A stretch of DNA of 64,000 nt from an uncultured Roseovarius sp. (GTDB lineage: Bacteria; Pseudomonadota; Alphaproteobacteria; Rhodobacterales; Rhodobacteraceae). Both the position numbers and the translations under genes were made by a program. The stretch is taken from the NCBI GenBank assembly GCA_951812895.1, contig OX638333.1:3142001-3206000 (forward strand), written 5' to 3'. The stretch's first letter is position 1. Each line of letters opens with the position of its first letter. The notes beneath the pieces were generated by a model, which was not told where the DNA came from, did not search any database, and saw only the letters and a program-made list of their open reading frames with translations. Positions 54,439 to 63,873 of this stretch are shown here, piece by piece.

Positions 54439-54906
54439 TCAGTCCCAGAGCAAGAAGGGTGCGCCGCTGTCTGGATCGCCATTTGCCTCTTTCTCCAGGA
54501 AGTCGATGGCGGCTATTTCGTGTGCGGTAAGTACCTTGAGCGGGGGCAGGTCGGCGGGCGGAGCCATTGCTTCGAGCCGTTCGAAATCACCGATGTAGCC
54601 GGGAAAGGTTTTTTGCATGCCGGAAATTAACTGAGCCCAATCAATCGAGCTGTTCTGCGCCTGTGCATGGCCGGATACGCGTAATTCTTCTGCACAGCGC
54701 GGCGTCAGGTCATATTTTTGCAAGAGAGGTTCAACCGCCGCAGCAGCGTAGTTTTCAACCAGTGCCATCAGATGCATTTTTTCTTTGTGGTCAGGATCTT
54801 GAAGTCGTTCTGAGAGTTTGGCGAAATAGGCTTCGCCTTCCACTTCCTCTTCATAATAGAGCTTCAGCGTTTTCAGATACTGGTCTGTGGGTCTGTCTGA
54901 GTTCAT
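54439..54906 (-). CDS. Ferritin-like helical protein
   Basis: A 155-residue, all-helical acidic protein. The helices carry EEEVEGEAYF, EKMHLM (an E-x-x-H pair) and TAHEIAAIDFLEKEAN, an order typical of ferritin-like di-iron proteins, though only some ligands can be assigned. It may serve as an electron or metal partner of the neighbouring flavin enzymes. Lies 36 bases after the TMADH-like gene. Confidence 0.65.
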   Translation of the reverse strand: MNSDRPTDQYLKTLKLYYEEEVEGEAYFAKLSERLQDPDHKEKMHLMALVENYAAAAVEPLLQKYDLTPRCAEELRVSGHAQAQNSSIDWAQLISGMQKTFPGYIGDFERLEAMAPPADLPPLKVLTAHEIAAIDFLEKEANGDPDSGAPFLLWD

Positions 54907-54942
54907 TTCATTTCTCCGTTACGGGCCAGTGGGTCATTGGCA

Positions 54943-56952
54943 TTACATCAGAGCGTCCCTGTCATGTTTCAGTGTGTCGGCGGCAGGATCAGTGTCCAGC
55001 TCACGCGCATAGCGGTGACCTGCATAGACCGCTGCCGCGATTAGAGCGGGTGCTTCGCAATCGCCGATCCGTTTGAGCGAGAAAAGGGGTTTGGCAGCGT
55101 CCCCGTCCACTTGAGCCAATAAGTCGTGATAGAGGGTGTCATTGGGTGATCGCTGGGTCACCATCACCAGCGATGTGATCGGCAGTTTCTTTTCTGCCCA
55201 CGAATATTCGCAGTGCAATGTCGCAGTCTGGCCGTCAAATAGGGTGAGTTCGTGGGCCAGTTCCAGGTTCACGCCGAGCCGCATCAGATGACTGCGTACG
55301 CGCCAGCGTTCAGAGGTTTTTCCGGCCCATTCTGAAACGACATCAGAAGGTGTTGCCAGTGTAACCTCGGCCCCGGTGTCACGGATCGCCTCTGCCAGCA
55401 CGCCGCCCATGTAATAGCTGTCTTCGTCATAAATCAGCACCGGGCCCGCAGGCCGAGTTCCGGCCATGATGTCGTCGGGCGTCAGAATTTCGGGCGAGGT
55501 GCCCTCTGCCGCAACCGATTTATATGTGTATTCCGAAAACCGCTCTTTGCGCCAGGACGCGCCGGTCGCAATTGCTACGTGATCAGCGCCGACATCAAGG
55601 ACATCCTGAGCCGTCAGAGGGCTTTCGCGAAACACCTCGACATTTGGTAGTTCGAGAAGTTGCTGTTCCCGGTAATCACGCACGCGGGCATATTCGCTCA
55701 TCCCCGGCAGTGCAGATTCGCGGGTGACACGCCCGCCCAGATCGCGCGTGGCCTCGGCCAACATGACCTGATAGCCACGCACCCCAAGCGCGCGGGCAGC
55801 TTCGAGACCCGTGGGGCCGGCTCCAACGATCAGAACCTTCTTATCTGTTGTTTTCCGGGGGATCCGTTCCGGATGCCAGCCTTTGCGCCACTCTTCCCCC
55901 ATGGTTGGATTTTGAGTGCAACGGATAGGGACACCGATGGAGTCGCCCGAATAGCAAACATTGCAGCCGATGCATTCCCGTATCGCCGCCAGATCGCCGC
56001 TTTCAATCTTAGCTGGCAGGAACGGATCAGCAATCGAGGGGCGCGCCGCGCCGATGAAATCTGTGATCCCCCTTCTGACCTGGCTAACCATGGTGTCAGG
56101 TGAGGTGAACCGGCCAACTGTCACCACGGGTTTGCTGGTCACCTGTTTGACGAAATCCATATAGGGTTCAAGTGATGCTTCTTTGATAAAGCGGGAGATC
56201 CCCATTTCAACCGAGTAACTGGCGATGTTGATGTCCCAGAGGTCAGGAAGCTCTGCCATCATGGCCAGCATGTCACGGCGTTCACCGTGGATGGGCACCC
56301 CGTCCTCGCCAACTGCGTCTTTTGTATCTGCAATCAGCTCCCGCACCAGGCGGGTGCGGTTTTCCAGTGACCCACCGTATTCATCAGATCGCTGGTTGAT
56401 CTTTGGGTTGAGGAAGTTGGCCAGGAGATAGGTGTGCGTTGCGTAGACGTAAACGATATCGAACCCTGCATCGCGGGCGCGGATCGCAGCGTCGCGGTGC
56501 CAACGGCGCAGGTTTTTGATATCAGTCTTGTCCATCGCGCGGGTCTGGTGGGGGTGGCCCGCGAGATTCGGCATCGAGGTGATGTCCATTGAGACTTCGC
56601 GGGTCAATAAATTGGCGGTTCGTGCGCCCCCGTACCAAAGCTCTGCCCCGGCCAGTGCACCGTATTCATGCACCTTGTCCGTCATCATCCGGTGCGCGCG
56701 TATATCCCTGTCGTCCCACAGAGAGGTAGATGGATGCGGCAAATCATCAGAGGTTGGATGGATAGAGTTGTATTCAGTGCAGACAACACCCCAGCCGCCT
56801 TCGGCTTTTACACCGCGCATCTCGGCGAGCATGCGCGGGCGCATCCAGCCCATTCCGGTGCAATGGGGCACCTGAAAGAACCGGTTCTTTGCAGTCACCG
56901 GGCCGAGTTTTACCGGCTCAAAAAGGATGTCATATCGCGGATCACGAGCCAT
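54943..56952 (-). CDS. TMADH-like flavoprotein with internal barrel deletion
   Basis: A 669-residue homologue of trimethylamine dehydrogenase. C31 (VPHCTGMG) corresponds to the 6-S-cysteinyl-FMN cysteine; Y170 and H173 to the active-site pair; Y61 to a cage tyrosine. The 4Fe-4S ligands are in ECIGCNVC with C345. Compared with its neighbour, about 16 residues are missing between AVGE and RRDML, including the R-F-S-V-D-E segment whose arginine contacts FMN. The frame is kept. It may be altered in flavin binding or no longer catalytic. Immediately follows the paralogue's stop. Confidence 0.8.
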   Translation of the reverse strand: MARDPRYDILFEPVKLGPVTAKNRFFQVPHCTGMGWMRPRMLAEMRGVKAEGGWGVVCTEYNSIHPTSDDLPHPSTSLWDDRDIRAHRMMTDKVHEYGALAGAELWYGGARTANLLTREVSMDITSMPNLAGHPHQTRAMDKTDIKNLRRWHRDAAIRARDAGFDIVYVYATHTYLLANFLNPKINQRSDEYGGSLENRTRLVRELIADTKDAVGEDGVPIHGERRDMLAMMAELPDLWDINIASYSVEMGISRFIKEASLEPYMDFVKQVTSKPVVTVGRFTSPDTMVSQVRRGITDFIGAARPSIADPFLPAKIESGDLAAIRECIGCNVCYSGDSIGVPIRCTQNPTMGEEWRKGWHPERIPRKTTDKKVLIVGAGPTGLEAARALGVRGYQVMLAEATRDLGGRVTRESALPGMSEYARVRDYREQQLLELPNVEVFRESPLTAQDVLDVGADHVAIATGASWRKERFSEYTYKSVAAEGTSPEILTPDDIMAGTRPAGPVLIYDEDSYYMGGVLAEAIRDTGAEVTLATPSDVVSEWAGKTSERWRVRSHLMRLGVNLELAHELTLFDGQTATLHCEYSWAEKKLPITSLVMVTQRSPNDTLYHDLLAQVDGDAAKPLFSLKRIGDCEAPALIAAAVYAGHRYARELDTDPAADTLKHDRDALM

Positions 56953-59013
56953 TTATGTGTTCCCTGGGAAAGTATCGGAAAGAGCTGGCAGCTCTCGGCG
57001 GAAGGGCGTGCCTTGGATCGCAGGTTCACCAAATTCACGAGCGTGGAGATGGCCGGAATAGACCGCGGCGGCGATGGTTGATGGGGCAAAACAATCGCCA
57101 ATTCTCGAAAGCGATTTGAGGTCAGCGCCTTCAAGTTCCGCAAATAGCGTATCCACAGGTGCGCGCATGGTGACAAGCAGGCAGGAACCACAGTCGATTT
57201 CGCGTTGTTCGCTGGTGTAGACACAGCTTAGCACGACGGATTGTTTGCGAATATCTGAAAGAGAATGCGCGGTAGCGATGCGCACACCCAATTTGAGTAG
57301 TCGGGCCTGAATCGCGCGTTGTTCAAGAGTGTATTGCGTCCAAGAAGAAACTTCGGCCGCCGGAGTGACGTAGGTTACATCGAGGCCGTCGCCGCGCAGT
57401 TTTTCCGCCACAATGCCACCCATGTAGTAGTGATCATCGTCGAAAATGACGACGGGTCCTGTCAGCGTTGTGCCGGAATGAACATCGTCTGGGGTGAACA
57501 CTCGGGCGCCTTCCGCGATGGGGATACCTTTTGGCATTTCGCGGCCAATTCCTGTTGCCACCCATTTGGCCCCGGTGGCGAGCACGACGTGATCTGCACC
57601 GAATTCAAGGATGGACTGTGCCGTCATTTCGCTGTGCTGGTAAGCATCGATGTTCGTCATCTGTTGGATCTGTTGAATGCGGTGATCTGTCACGCGGCGC
57701 CATTCGATCAGGCCGGGAAGGCGGCTTTCCAATAGGGCACGCCCGCCCAGATTAGGCGCTTTGTCCGTCAGGGTGACCGTATACCCGCGCTGACCCAACG
57801 CGCGGGCGCATTCGAGCCCGGCAGGACCCGCGCCGACGATCAGGACGGTTTCATCACTGGTTTTTGGCGCAATACTCTCAGGATGCCAGCCACGCCGCCA
57901 TTCTTCGCCCATCGTGGGGTTCTGGGTGCATCTGATGGGAACGAAATTGCTGTCGCCCGACACACAGATATTGCAGCCGATACATTCGCGAATGTCATCA
58001 ACACGGCCCTCTTCGATCTTTTTCGGCAGAAAGGGGTCGGCGATTGAAGGGCGGGCGGCGCCGATGAAATCGAGAACGCCATTTTTAACCAGTGAGGCCA
58101 TCGTGTCAGGCGAGGTAAAACGCCCAACGCCAACGACTGGCTTTGAAGTGACTTGTTTGACGAAAGACACATAATCATTTTGAAAGCCCTCGGGTTTGAA
58201 CCGTGAGGTCGCGGAATCGTTTTCCCAGGCACTGATATTGATATCCCAAAGATCGGGGATTTCCGCCAGCATTTCGATCAGGTCGCGGCCTTCGCCATCA
58301 CTGGTAAAGCCCATGTCGCCCATCAATTCATCAACCGAAAACCGCAGGGCAACGGCGCAGGTATCACCCACCGCATCTTTGGTATCTGCCAGCACTTCCC
58401 GCAGCAGGCGGGCGCGGTTTTCCAACGATCCGCCATATTCGTCCGAGCGGCGATTGCGATAAGGCGACAGGAAATGTGAGATTGTGCTGAGCTGGTGCCC
58501 GGCATAGACATAGATGATGTCATATCCCGCCTTTTGCGCGCGCTTGGCGGCATCGATATGCCAGCGGCGCAGATTGCGGATGTCAGATCTATCCATCTGG
58601 CGGGCCTGGAGGGGGTCATGAGTGGCCACCGGAATGGGGGAAGGCGCCATTGGCGCCTCGCGGCAGTACCGGTTTGCGGCCATCATACCGGCATAGTTCA
58701 GCTCTGCCCCGGCGAGGCTATCAAATTCGTGTATTGCATCGCACATGCGGGCATGCACGGGAATGTCTCGATCCTCCCAAAGCCGTCCACCCATCCATGG
58801 GGAGTGGTCCGAGCTGTGGTGAATTTCGATTTCTTCGGTGCAGATGACGGCCCATCCGCCTTCGGCCTTGGTTCTGCGCATTGCGGCCATGCTGGACGGG
58901 TAGGCCCGGCCCATGCCATTGCAGTGTGGCACTTGATAGAAACGGTTGCGTGCTGTGACCGGACCGATTTTGACAGGTTGAAACAGGATATCATATCGGG
59001 GGTCACGCGGCAC
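56953..59013 (-). CDS. TMADH-like flavin/iron-sulfur dehydrogenase
   Basis: A 686-residue protein close to trimethylamine dehydrogenase in length and layout. C31 (VPHCNGMG) for covalent FMN; Y170 and H173 (IYVYAGH); R224 (VALRFSVDE) for FMN; W263; 4Fe-4S ligands C344, C347, C350 and C362; then an ADP-binding domain (VLIVGAGPAGLECARALG). The cage residues Y60 and W355 of TMADH are not conserved, so the substrate is probably another secondary or tertiary N-methylated amine. Starts at GTG 59013 after AAAGGG. First gene of the operon. Confidence 0.83.
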   Translation of the reverse strand: MPRDPRYDILFQPVKIGPVTARNRFYQVPHCNGMGRAYPSSMAAMRRTKAEGGWAVICTEEIEIHHSSDHSPWMGGRLWEDRDIPVHARMCDAIHEFDSLAGAELNYAGMMAANRYCREAPMAPSPIPVATHDPLQARQMDRSDIRNLRRWHIDAAKRAQKAGYDIIYVYAGHQLSTISHFLSPYRNRRSDEYGGSLENRARLLREVLADTKDAVGDTCAVALRFSVDELMGDMGFTSDGEGRDLIEMLAEIPDLWDINISAWENDSATSRFKPEGFQNDYVSFVKQVTSKPVVGVGRFTSPDTMASLVKNGVLDFIGAARPSIADPFLPKKIEEGRVDDIRECIGCNICVSGDSNFVPIRCTQNPTMGEEWRRGWHPESIAPKTSDETVLIVGAGPAGLECARALGQRGYTVTLTDKAPNLGGRALLESRLPGLIEWRRVTDHRIQQIQQMTNIDAYQHSEMTAQSILEFGADHVVLATGAKWVATGIGREMPKGIPIAEGARVFTPDDVHSGTTLTGPVVIFDDDHYYMGGIVAEKLRGDGLDVTYVTPAAEVSSWTQYTLEQRAIQARLLKLGVRIATAHSLSDIRKQSVVLSCVYTSEQREIDCGSCLLVTMRAPVDTLFAELEGADLKSLSRIGDCFAPSTIAAAVYSGHLHAREFGEPAIQGTPFRRELPALSDTFPGNT

Positions 59014-59079
59014 AGTTTACCCTTTTCAAGTTTGATTGCCGGGTCTTGGGTTTCCCTAAACCAGAATGGCAACGACGTC

Positions 59080-59093
59080 TTGGATTGATCCAA
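59080..59093. promoter_or_regulatory. Palindrome upstream of the TMADH-like operon
   Basis: TTGGAT-TG-ATCCAA, a 14-base inverted repeat, 67-80 bases before the first gene. It is the size of a GntR- or MarR-type operator. The surrounding 59014-59317 gap has no gene, and no regulator lies next to it. Confidence 0.45.
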
Positions 59094-59317
59094 TCAGACC
59101 AGTCCGATCTGATCATCAGTCGAATCCATGTCGCTCCGGTTTTGTGCTGAAACAGCAACAGGTCAGCAGCTTGCTTCTGACCCCGTGGGAGTGGTGTGCT
59201 GGCTTTCGTGATGAAGTACTTGGAGATGAATGTGTGGTCGGCATAACTTGCGCAACAAACGACGTCTGTCGAAACGCGATGTTCGTGCTTGTCAATTTTC
59301 GCCCGGAGTGAAGCAGG

Positions 59318-60208
59318 CTAATACGACCCGAGCGCCTGAAGCAGATCACTGTAGGAAGAAAGACCAAACTGAGAGGTCATGGTTTCGCGCCAGCGCGCTT
59401 CGAACTTTGCCCGGAGTTCGGATGTGATTGTTGTTGCCCCGGCCCCGGATTTACCGCGGCTGACCTTGGCAGAATCGCCACCCGGAGGCAGGCCGCACGC
59501 AGGATCGCGGGTTTCGCGAATGAGATGATCGTCGAACTGATCCTTGTGACGTTTCATGAAATCGAATTGTGCCTGTTTGGTCGCAATTTGCCGGGCTAGG
59601 CTGCTCGGCGCGATACCGATGAAGTCTGCGACCTGATTCACCACCGCGGGCAGGTTGGCTTTCATCTGTTCGAATGCAAAACACAAAACATTAGGGTTGT
59701 CGCGCTGTGCCCACCAAGAGCAGGCATGCGACCAATAGTTTTCTTCTTTCCCCCGGTCGAGATAGTAGTCTGCAAATTCTGCCATCGACACCGAGCCGGT
59801 TTCGAAAAACCAACCTTCCAAGAAACGGTGGAGTGAGATCATCGCATCGATGGGATCGCGAAACACAACAATGTAGCGTCCGCCCTTGGGGATGTCATTC
59901 CAGCTCAGATGGCTTTTGAAGGCATGAGGAAGCGCCACCTGTGGGGCCTGAATGTCGATGCCCATGTCGTGGGCAAGCTCGAGCCAAGGGACAACTTCGG
60001 TGATTTCAGAAAACTGCATGGATCCGTTGCTGCGAAGCCCGTGCACAATCTGCTGCATCCAGGTGGTGCCGCATTTGGCATAGGGTGAGATAAACACATC
60101 TGTGGGATCGGGTTGATAAGACAGGCCTTGGCTGACGCCCGGATCGGTCGCGAAATAGTCCTGGCGTATTATCATTTCGGCAAGTGTTTTGGGACGTGTC
60201 AGGGTCAT
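59318..60208 (-). CDS. Sulfotransferase-family protein (cytosolic type)
   Basis: A 296-residue PAPS-dependent sulfotransferase fold. SPYAKCGTTWMQQIV is the 5'-phosphosulfate loop (with cysteine in the usual K-S/C-G-T-T-W), YIVVFRDPIDAMISL the 3'-phosphate loop, HAFKSHLSW supplies a possible catalytic histidine, and the C-terminal RGKSGAG resembles RKGxxGDW. It is related to eukaryotic cytosolic sulfotransferases. Substrate unknown. ATG 60208 chosen. Lies upstream of the operon on the same strand but 300 bases away. Confidence 0.85.
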   Translation of the reverse strand: MTLTRPKTLAEMIIRQDYFATDPGVSQGLSYQPDPTDVFISPYAKCGTTWMQQIVHGLRSNGSMQFSEITEVVPWLELAHDMGIDIQAPQVALPHAFKSHLSWNDIPKGGRYIVVFRDPIDAMISLHRFLEGWFFETGSVSMAEFADYYLDRGKEENYWSHACSWWAQRDNPNVLCFAFEQMKANLPAVVNQVADFIGIAPSSLARQIATKQAQFDFMKRHKDQFDDHLIRETRDPACGLPPGGDSAKVSRGKSGAGATTITSELRAKFEARWRETMTSQFGLSSYSDLLQALGSY

Positions 60209-60320
60209 GTTGTCAGGTCCTGCAAATGGCTGGCCCCAAGTATCCGCAGGTTGTTGGAGAAAGATCAAGCTGCAAGCTGCGCGCACTTGCCCTTGGCCCG
60301 GACTATGCTAACACCGGCGT

Positions 60321-61133
60321 ATGAAGATTTTGTTTTTGGGCGATGTGGTGGGACGGGCAGGGCGCAAGGCCGTGACCGAGGCGTTGCCAAAATTGCGGGC
60401 AGAATGGCGGCTCGATTTTATCGTCGTTAATGGTGAAAATGCCACCGGCGGCATGGGATTAAGCGGGAGCCATGCCAAACTGTTACTGGAGGCCGGTGCT
60501 GATTGCATAACTCTGGGCGATCACGCGTTTGACCAAAAGGATATGCTGCAATTCATTGAGAGCGAGCCGCGTATCCTTCGCCCGCTCAATTTCGCAAAGG
60601 ATGCGCCGGGCCGGGGGCACAGGGTGTTCACCGACGGCAGGGGGCGCAAGATTCTGATAGCCCAGGTACTGGGCCAGGTTTTCATGAAACGGCCATTTGA
60701 CGATCCATTTTCCAATGTAGATGCCGTTTTGCGGGCACATCCGATGGGTGGCGCGGTTCAGGCCAGCCTGGTTGACGTGCATTGCGAAGCCACTAGTGAA
60801 AAAATGGGGATGGGCCATTTTTGTGACGGTCGCGCAAGCGTGGTTGTGGGCACCCACACACATGTACCAACAGGGGATGCACAGATCTTGCCAGGGGGTA
60901 CGGCATTTCAGTCTGATGCGGGCATGTGTGGCGACTATCTTAGTGTGATTGGCATGGAAAAGGCCGAACCGATGCGCCGGTTTGTGACGGGCATGCCCAA
61001 GGCGCGGTTTACCCCGGCACTGGGCGAAGCAACACTTTCCGGGTTGTATATCGAAACCGATGACAAAACCGGCAAATCCACGCGTGTTGCGATGATCCGC
61101 CAGGGCGGGCGGCTGGAACAGGCCGCTCCGTGA
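60321..61133 (+). CDS. YmdB-type metallophosphoesterase (TIGR00282)
   Basis: A 270-residue di-metal phosphodiesterase: MKILFLGDVVGRAGRKAV, VVNGENATGG, GDHAFDQKDM, VDVHCEATSEKMGMGH and VVVGTHTHVPTGD are the ordered YmdB motifs. Bacterial YmdB hydrolyses 2',3'-cAMP and affects biofilm decisions in Bacillus; the role here is unknown. Overlaps the EamA gene by four bases (GTGA). Confidence 0.9.
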   Translation: MKILFLGDVVGRAGRKAVTEALPKLRAEWRLDFIVVNGENATGGMGLSGSHAKLLLEAGADCITLGDHAFDQKDMLQFIESEPRILRPLNFAKDAPGRGHRVFTDGRGRKILIAQVLGQVFMKRPFDDPFSNVDAVLRAHPMGGAVQASLVDVHCEATSEKMGMGHFCDGRASVVVGTHTHVPTGDAQILPGGTAFQSDAGMCGDYLSVIGMEKAEPMRRFVTGMPKARFTPALGEATLSGLYIETDDKTGKSTRVAMIRQGGRLEQAAP

Positions 61134-62077
61134 ACGAGCGGCTCTTTCTTTTAATTCTGCTGGTGTTGATGGGGGCGGGTTGGGGCTTGAGCCTGCCATT
61201 GATCAAGATCGCCGTTAGCACCGGTCATCAGCCCTTTGGGCTGATTTTTTGGCAATTGTTCATCGTGGTTGCCATTCTGGCTGCCGTTAACAAGCTACGG
61301 GGAAAGCCGCTGGTGTTTGGTCGCCGGTACCTGCGGTTGTTTATCGTTGTAGCCATGTTTGGTGCGATTTTGCCCGATATCTTTTTCTATATAGCCGCAG
61401 CCAAATTACCTTCGGGGGTAATGGCGATTGTGGTTTCTATGGTGCCGATGTTTTCACTGCCAATCGCAATGATGTTGGGAAATGAGCGGTTTTCTTTGCT
61501 GCGTCTGGTCGGATTGAGCTGCGGGATGGTAGGAATTATTTTATTGATTGGTCCGGACACAAGTCTGCCAGACCCTGCGCTGGCAGTGTTTGTTTTGATC
61601 GCACTATGCGCTCCGGTGTTCTATGCGACCGAAGGCAACCTCGTGGCGCTGTGGGGGACGGATGGGTTGGATTCCGTACAGGTTCTGCTGGCAGCGTCGA
61701 TGATCGGAGTGATCGCCATTCTGCCAATCGCGGTGATAACCGGGCAGTGGATTAACCCACTGGAAACTTTTGGGATTCCAGAATTGGCCTTTACGATCTC
61801 GGGGATTATCCACGGTATCGTTTACGCGGGTTATGTATGGTTAATAACAAAGGCAGGATCGGTGTTTGCGGCGCAAATCGCATACCTGGTGACAGGATTT
61901 GGTGTGTTTTGGTCGCTGATTTTACTGGGAGAGAGCTATTCACCGTTTATCTGGCTGGCCCTTGGGTTGATGTTTTTGGGTCTCTTTTTGGTCCGGCCAC
62001 GCCACGGTGTAATGCTTGCCCCGGCTGGACGCATCGGAGAAGGTGAGATTAGTCGGGACAAGGGCGAAAAAGAGTGA
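61130..62077 (+). CDS. EamA/DMT-family transporter
   Basis: A 315-residue exporter with ten predicted helices and two EamA repeats (VLMGAGWGLSLPLIKIAV; then ALCAPVFYATEGNLVAL). Its start is a GTG overlapping the YmdB stop. Substrate (metabolite or amino acid) unknown. Its stop overlaps the SLC13 gene start, so the three genes probably form one transcript. Confidence 0.87.
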   Translation: MNERLFLLILLVLMGAGWGLSLPLIKIAVSTGHQPFGLIFWQLFIVVAILAAVNKLRGKPLVFGRRYLRLFIVVAMFGAILPDIFFYIAAAKLPSGVMAIVVSMVPMFSLPIAMMLGNERFSLLRLVGLSCGMVGIILLIGPDTSLPDPALAVFVLIALCAPVFYATEGNLVALWGTDGLDSVQVLLAASMIGVIAILPIAVITGQWINPLETFGIPELAFTISGIIHGIVYAGYVWLITKAGSVFAAQIAYLVTGFGVFWSLILLGESYSPFIWLALGLMFLGLFLVRPRHGVMLAPAGRIGEGEISRDKGEKE

Positions 62078-63852
62078 TGCATTTTCTGGAGCTTTCGCAA
62101 ACCGGTCAGGCCTTGTTGGCACTGGCCGTTGTTGCGGTGATGTTTGCGCTGTTCATCAAAGAGGTTTACCCCGCCGAAGTGGTCGCGATTGCAGGGGCGG
62201 CGACGTTATTGGCGTTAGGCCTTTTGCCCTATGACGACGCGATACATGTCCTGTCTAATCCTGCGCCCTGGACGATCGCGGCGATGTTTATCGTTATGGG
62301 TGCGTTGGTGCGCACCGGTGCGCTCAACTGGTTCACTCAATTGGCCGAAGCACAGGCCAGCACGCGCCCGGGAGTGGCGATTGGGGCGCTCATGGCGTTT
62401 GTGATGGTGGCATCGGCTTTTGTGAACAACACGCCTGTTGTTGTGGTGATGATTCCGGTCTTTGTACAGTTGGCGCGCAAACTGGATATCTCCGCCAGTA
62501 AGCTGCTGATACCGCTCAGTTATGCGGCGATTTTGGGCGGGTGCCTTACCCTGATTGGCACCTCAACCAACCTGTTGGTGGATGGCGTAGCGCGGTCACG
62601 GGGGCTGGAAGCCTTCACGATTTTCGAGGTGACACCTCTGGCCGCTATTCTCGCCGTATGGGGGGCGTTGTATTTGCGGTTTGTAGCGCCAAGGTTGCTT
62701 CCGGCACGGGATAGCATGGCGTCTATGTTGTCAGAAAAGAGATCGCGAAAATTTTTCTCTGAGGCGGTGATACCGCCTGACTCTGACCTGATCGGCCGGG
62801 AGGTTGATGGGGTACAGCTGTTCAAGCGTCAGGGCGTGCGTTTGGTTGATGTGATCCGAGGGGATTTGTCTCTGCGCCGCAATCTGCAGGGTGTGACACT
62901 ACAGGTGGGCGACAGGGTGGTGCTGCGCACCAAGGTGGCAGAACTGCTGAGCCTGCAACGCAACAAAAGCCTGAAACGGGTGGATCAGGTATCCGCCGTT
63001 GAAACAACCACTGTAGAGGCGCTCATCACGCCGGATTGCAAGATGGTTGGCCGCAGCCTGGGGTCGTTGCGGTTGCGGCGGTGGTTCGGGGTTTATCCGC
63101 TCGCGGTGCACCGGCGGAACGAAAATATCGGCCGACAGCTGGATGATTTGGTTGTGCGGGTAGGCGATACATTATTGCTGGAAGGCGCGCCCGAAGACAT
63201 TCAACGCCTTGCTACAGAGATGAACATGGTGGATGTGGCCAAGCCGACAGAGCGCGCCTTTCGCCGCAGCCATGCTCCGATTGCGATTGCGGTTCTGGCG
63301 GGCATTGTGGCGCTGGCGGCGTTTGGCGTAGCACCTATCTTGTTGCTGGCTGTGCTGGCGATGGCCGTGGTGTTTTTGACCCGATGCATTGATTCAGACG
63401 AGGCGTTTTCGTTTATCGATGGGCGGCTTTTGGCGCTGATATTTGCCATGCTGGCCGTAGCAACATCGCTTGAAACATCAGGAGCGGTGGACCTAATTGT
63501 TCAGGGCTTTTCGCCCTATATCGCGGGGCTGCCGCCGTTTTTCATTGTCTGGGCGATTTATCTTCTGACATCCGTATTGTCTGAACTCATCAATCACGCT
63601 GTGGCAGTGGTGTTGACACCGGTGGCGATTGGATTGGCGATATCACTGGGCGTCGATCCCCGCCCATTGGTTGTGGCTGTGATGATCGCGGCGAGCGCGA
63701 CCTTTGCCACACCGATCAGCTACCAGACCAATATGATGGTATATGGTCCGGGTGGATATAAGTTCACCGATTTCCTGCGTGTGGGGATTCCTCTCAACCT
63801 AAGTATCGGTGTCCTTGCCAGCGCGTTGATCCCGTTTTTCTGGCCGTTGTGA
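62074..63852 (+). CDS. SLC13-family permease with TrkA-C domains
   Basis: A 592-residue carrier: about eleven helices in two halves, with two TrkA_C/RCK-type cytosolic domains between (about 220-385: DSDLIGREVDGVQLFKRQGV; CKMVGRSLGSLRLRRW). Signatures SAFVNNTPVVVVMIPV and GTSTNLLVDG are those of the sodium/dicarboxylate or sulfate (CitMHS/ArsB-like) group. Substrate unknown (sulfate or dicarboxylate). Starts at GTG 62074 or the adjacent ATG 62077. Confidence 0.87.
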   Translation: MMHFLELSQTGQALLALAVVAVMFALFIKEVYPAEVVAIAGAATLLALGLLPYDDAIHVLSNPAPWTIAAMFIVMGALVRTGALNWFTQLAEAQASTRPGVAIGALMAFVMVASAFVNNTPVVVVMIPVFVQLARKLDISASKLLIPLSYAAILGGCLTLIGTSTNLLVDGVARSRGLEAFTIFEVTPLAAILAVWGALYLRFVAPRLLPARDSMASMLSEKRSRKFFSEAVIPPDSDLIGREVDGVQLFKRQGVRLVDVIRGDLSLRRNLQGVTLQVGDRVVLRTKVAELLSLQRNKSLKRVDQVSAVETTTVEALITPDCKMVGRSLGSLRLRRWFGVYPLAVHRRNENIGRQLDDLVVRVGDTLLLEGAPEDIQRLATEMNMVDVAKPTERAFRRSHAPIAIAVLAGIVALAAFGVAPILLLAVLAMAVVFLTRCIDSDEAFSFIDGRLLALIFAMLAVATSLETSGAVDLIVQGFSPYIAGLPPFFIVWAIYLLTSVLSELINHAVAVVLTPVAIGLAISLGVDPRPLVVAVMIAASATFATPISYQTNMMVYGPGGYKFTDFLRVGIPLNLSIGVLASALIPFFWPL

Positions 63853-63873
63853 GGTAGGGTTAGACCTGCATCG

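Noticed and set aside
59116-59367. 83-codon minus-strand frame in the gap before the TMADH-like operon
   Set aside because: Overlaps the sulfotransferase end, rich in S, T, H and R, with no motif or ribosome site.
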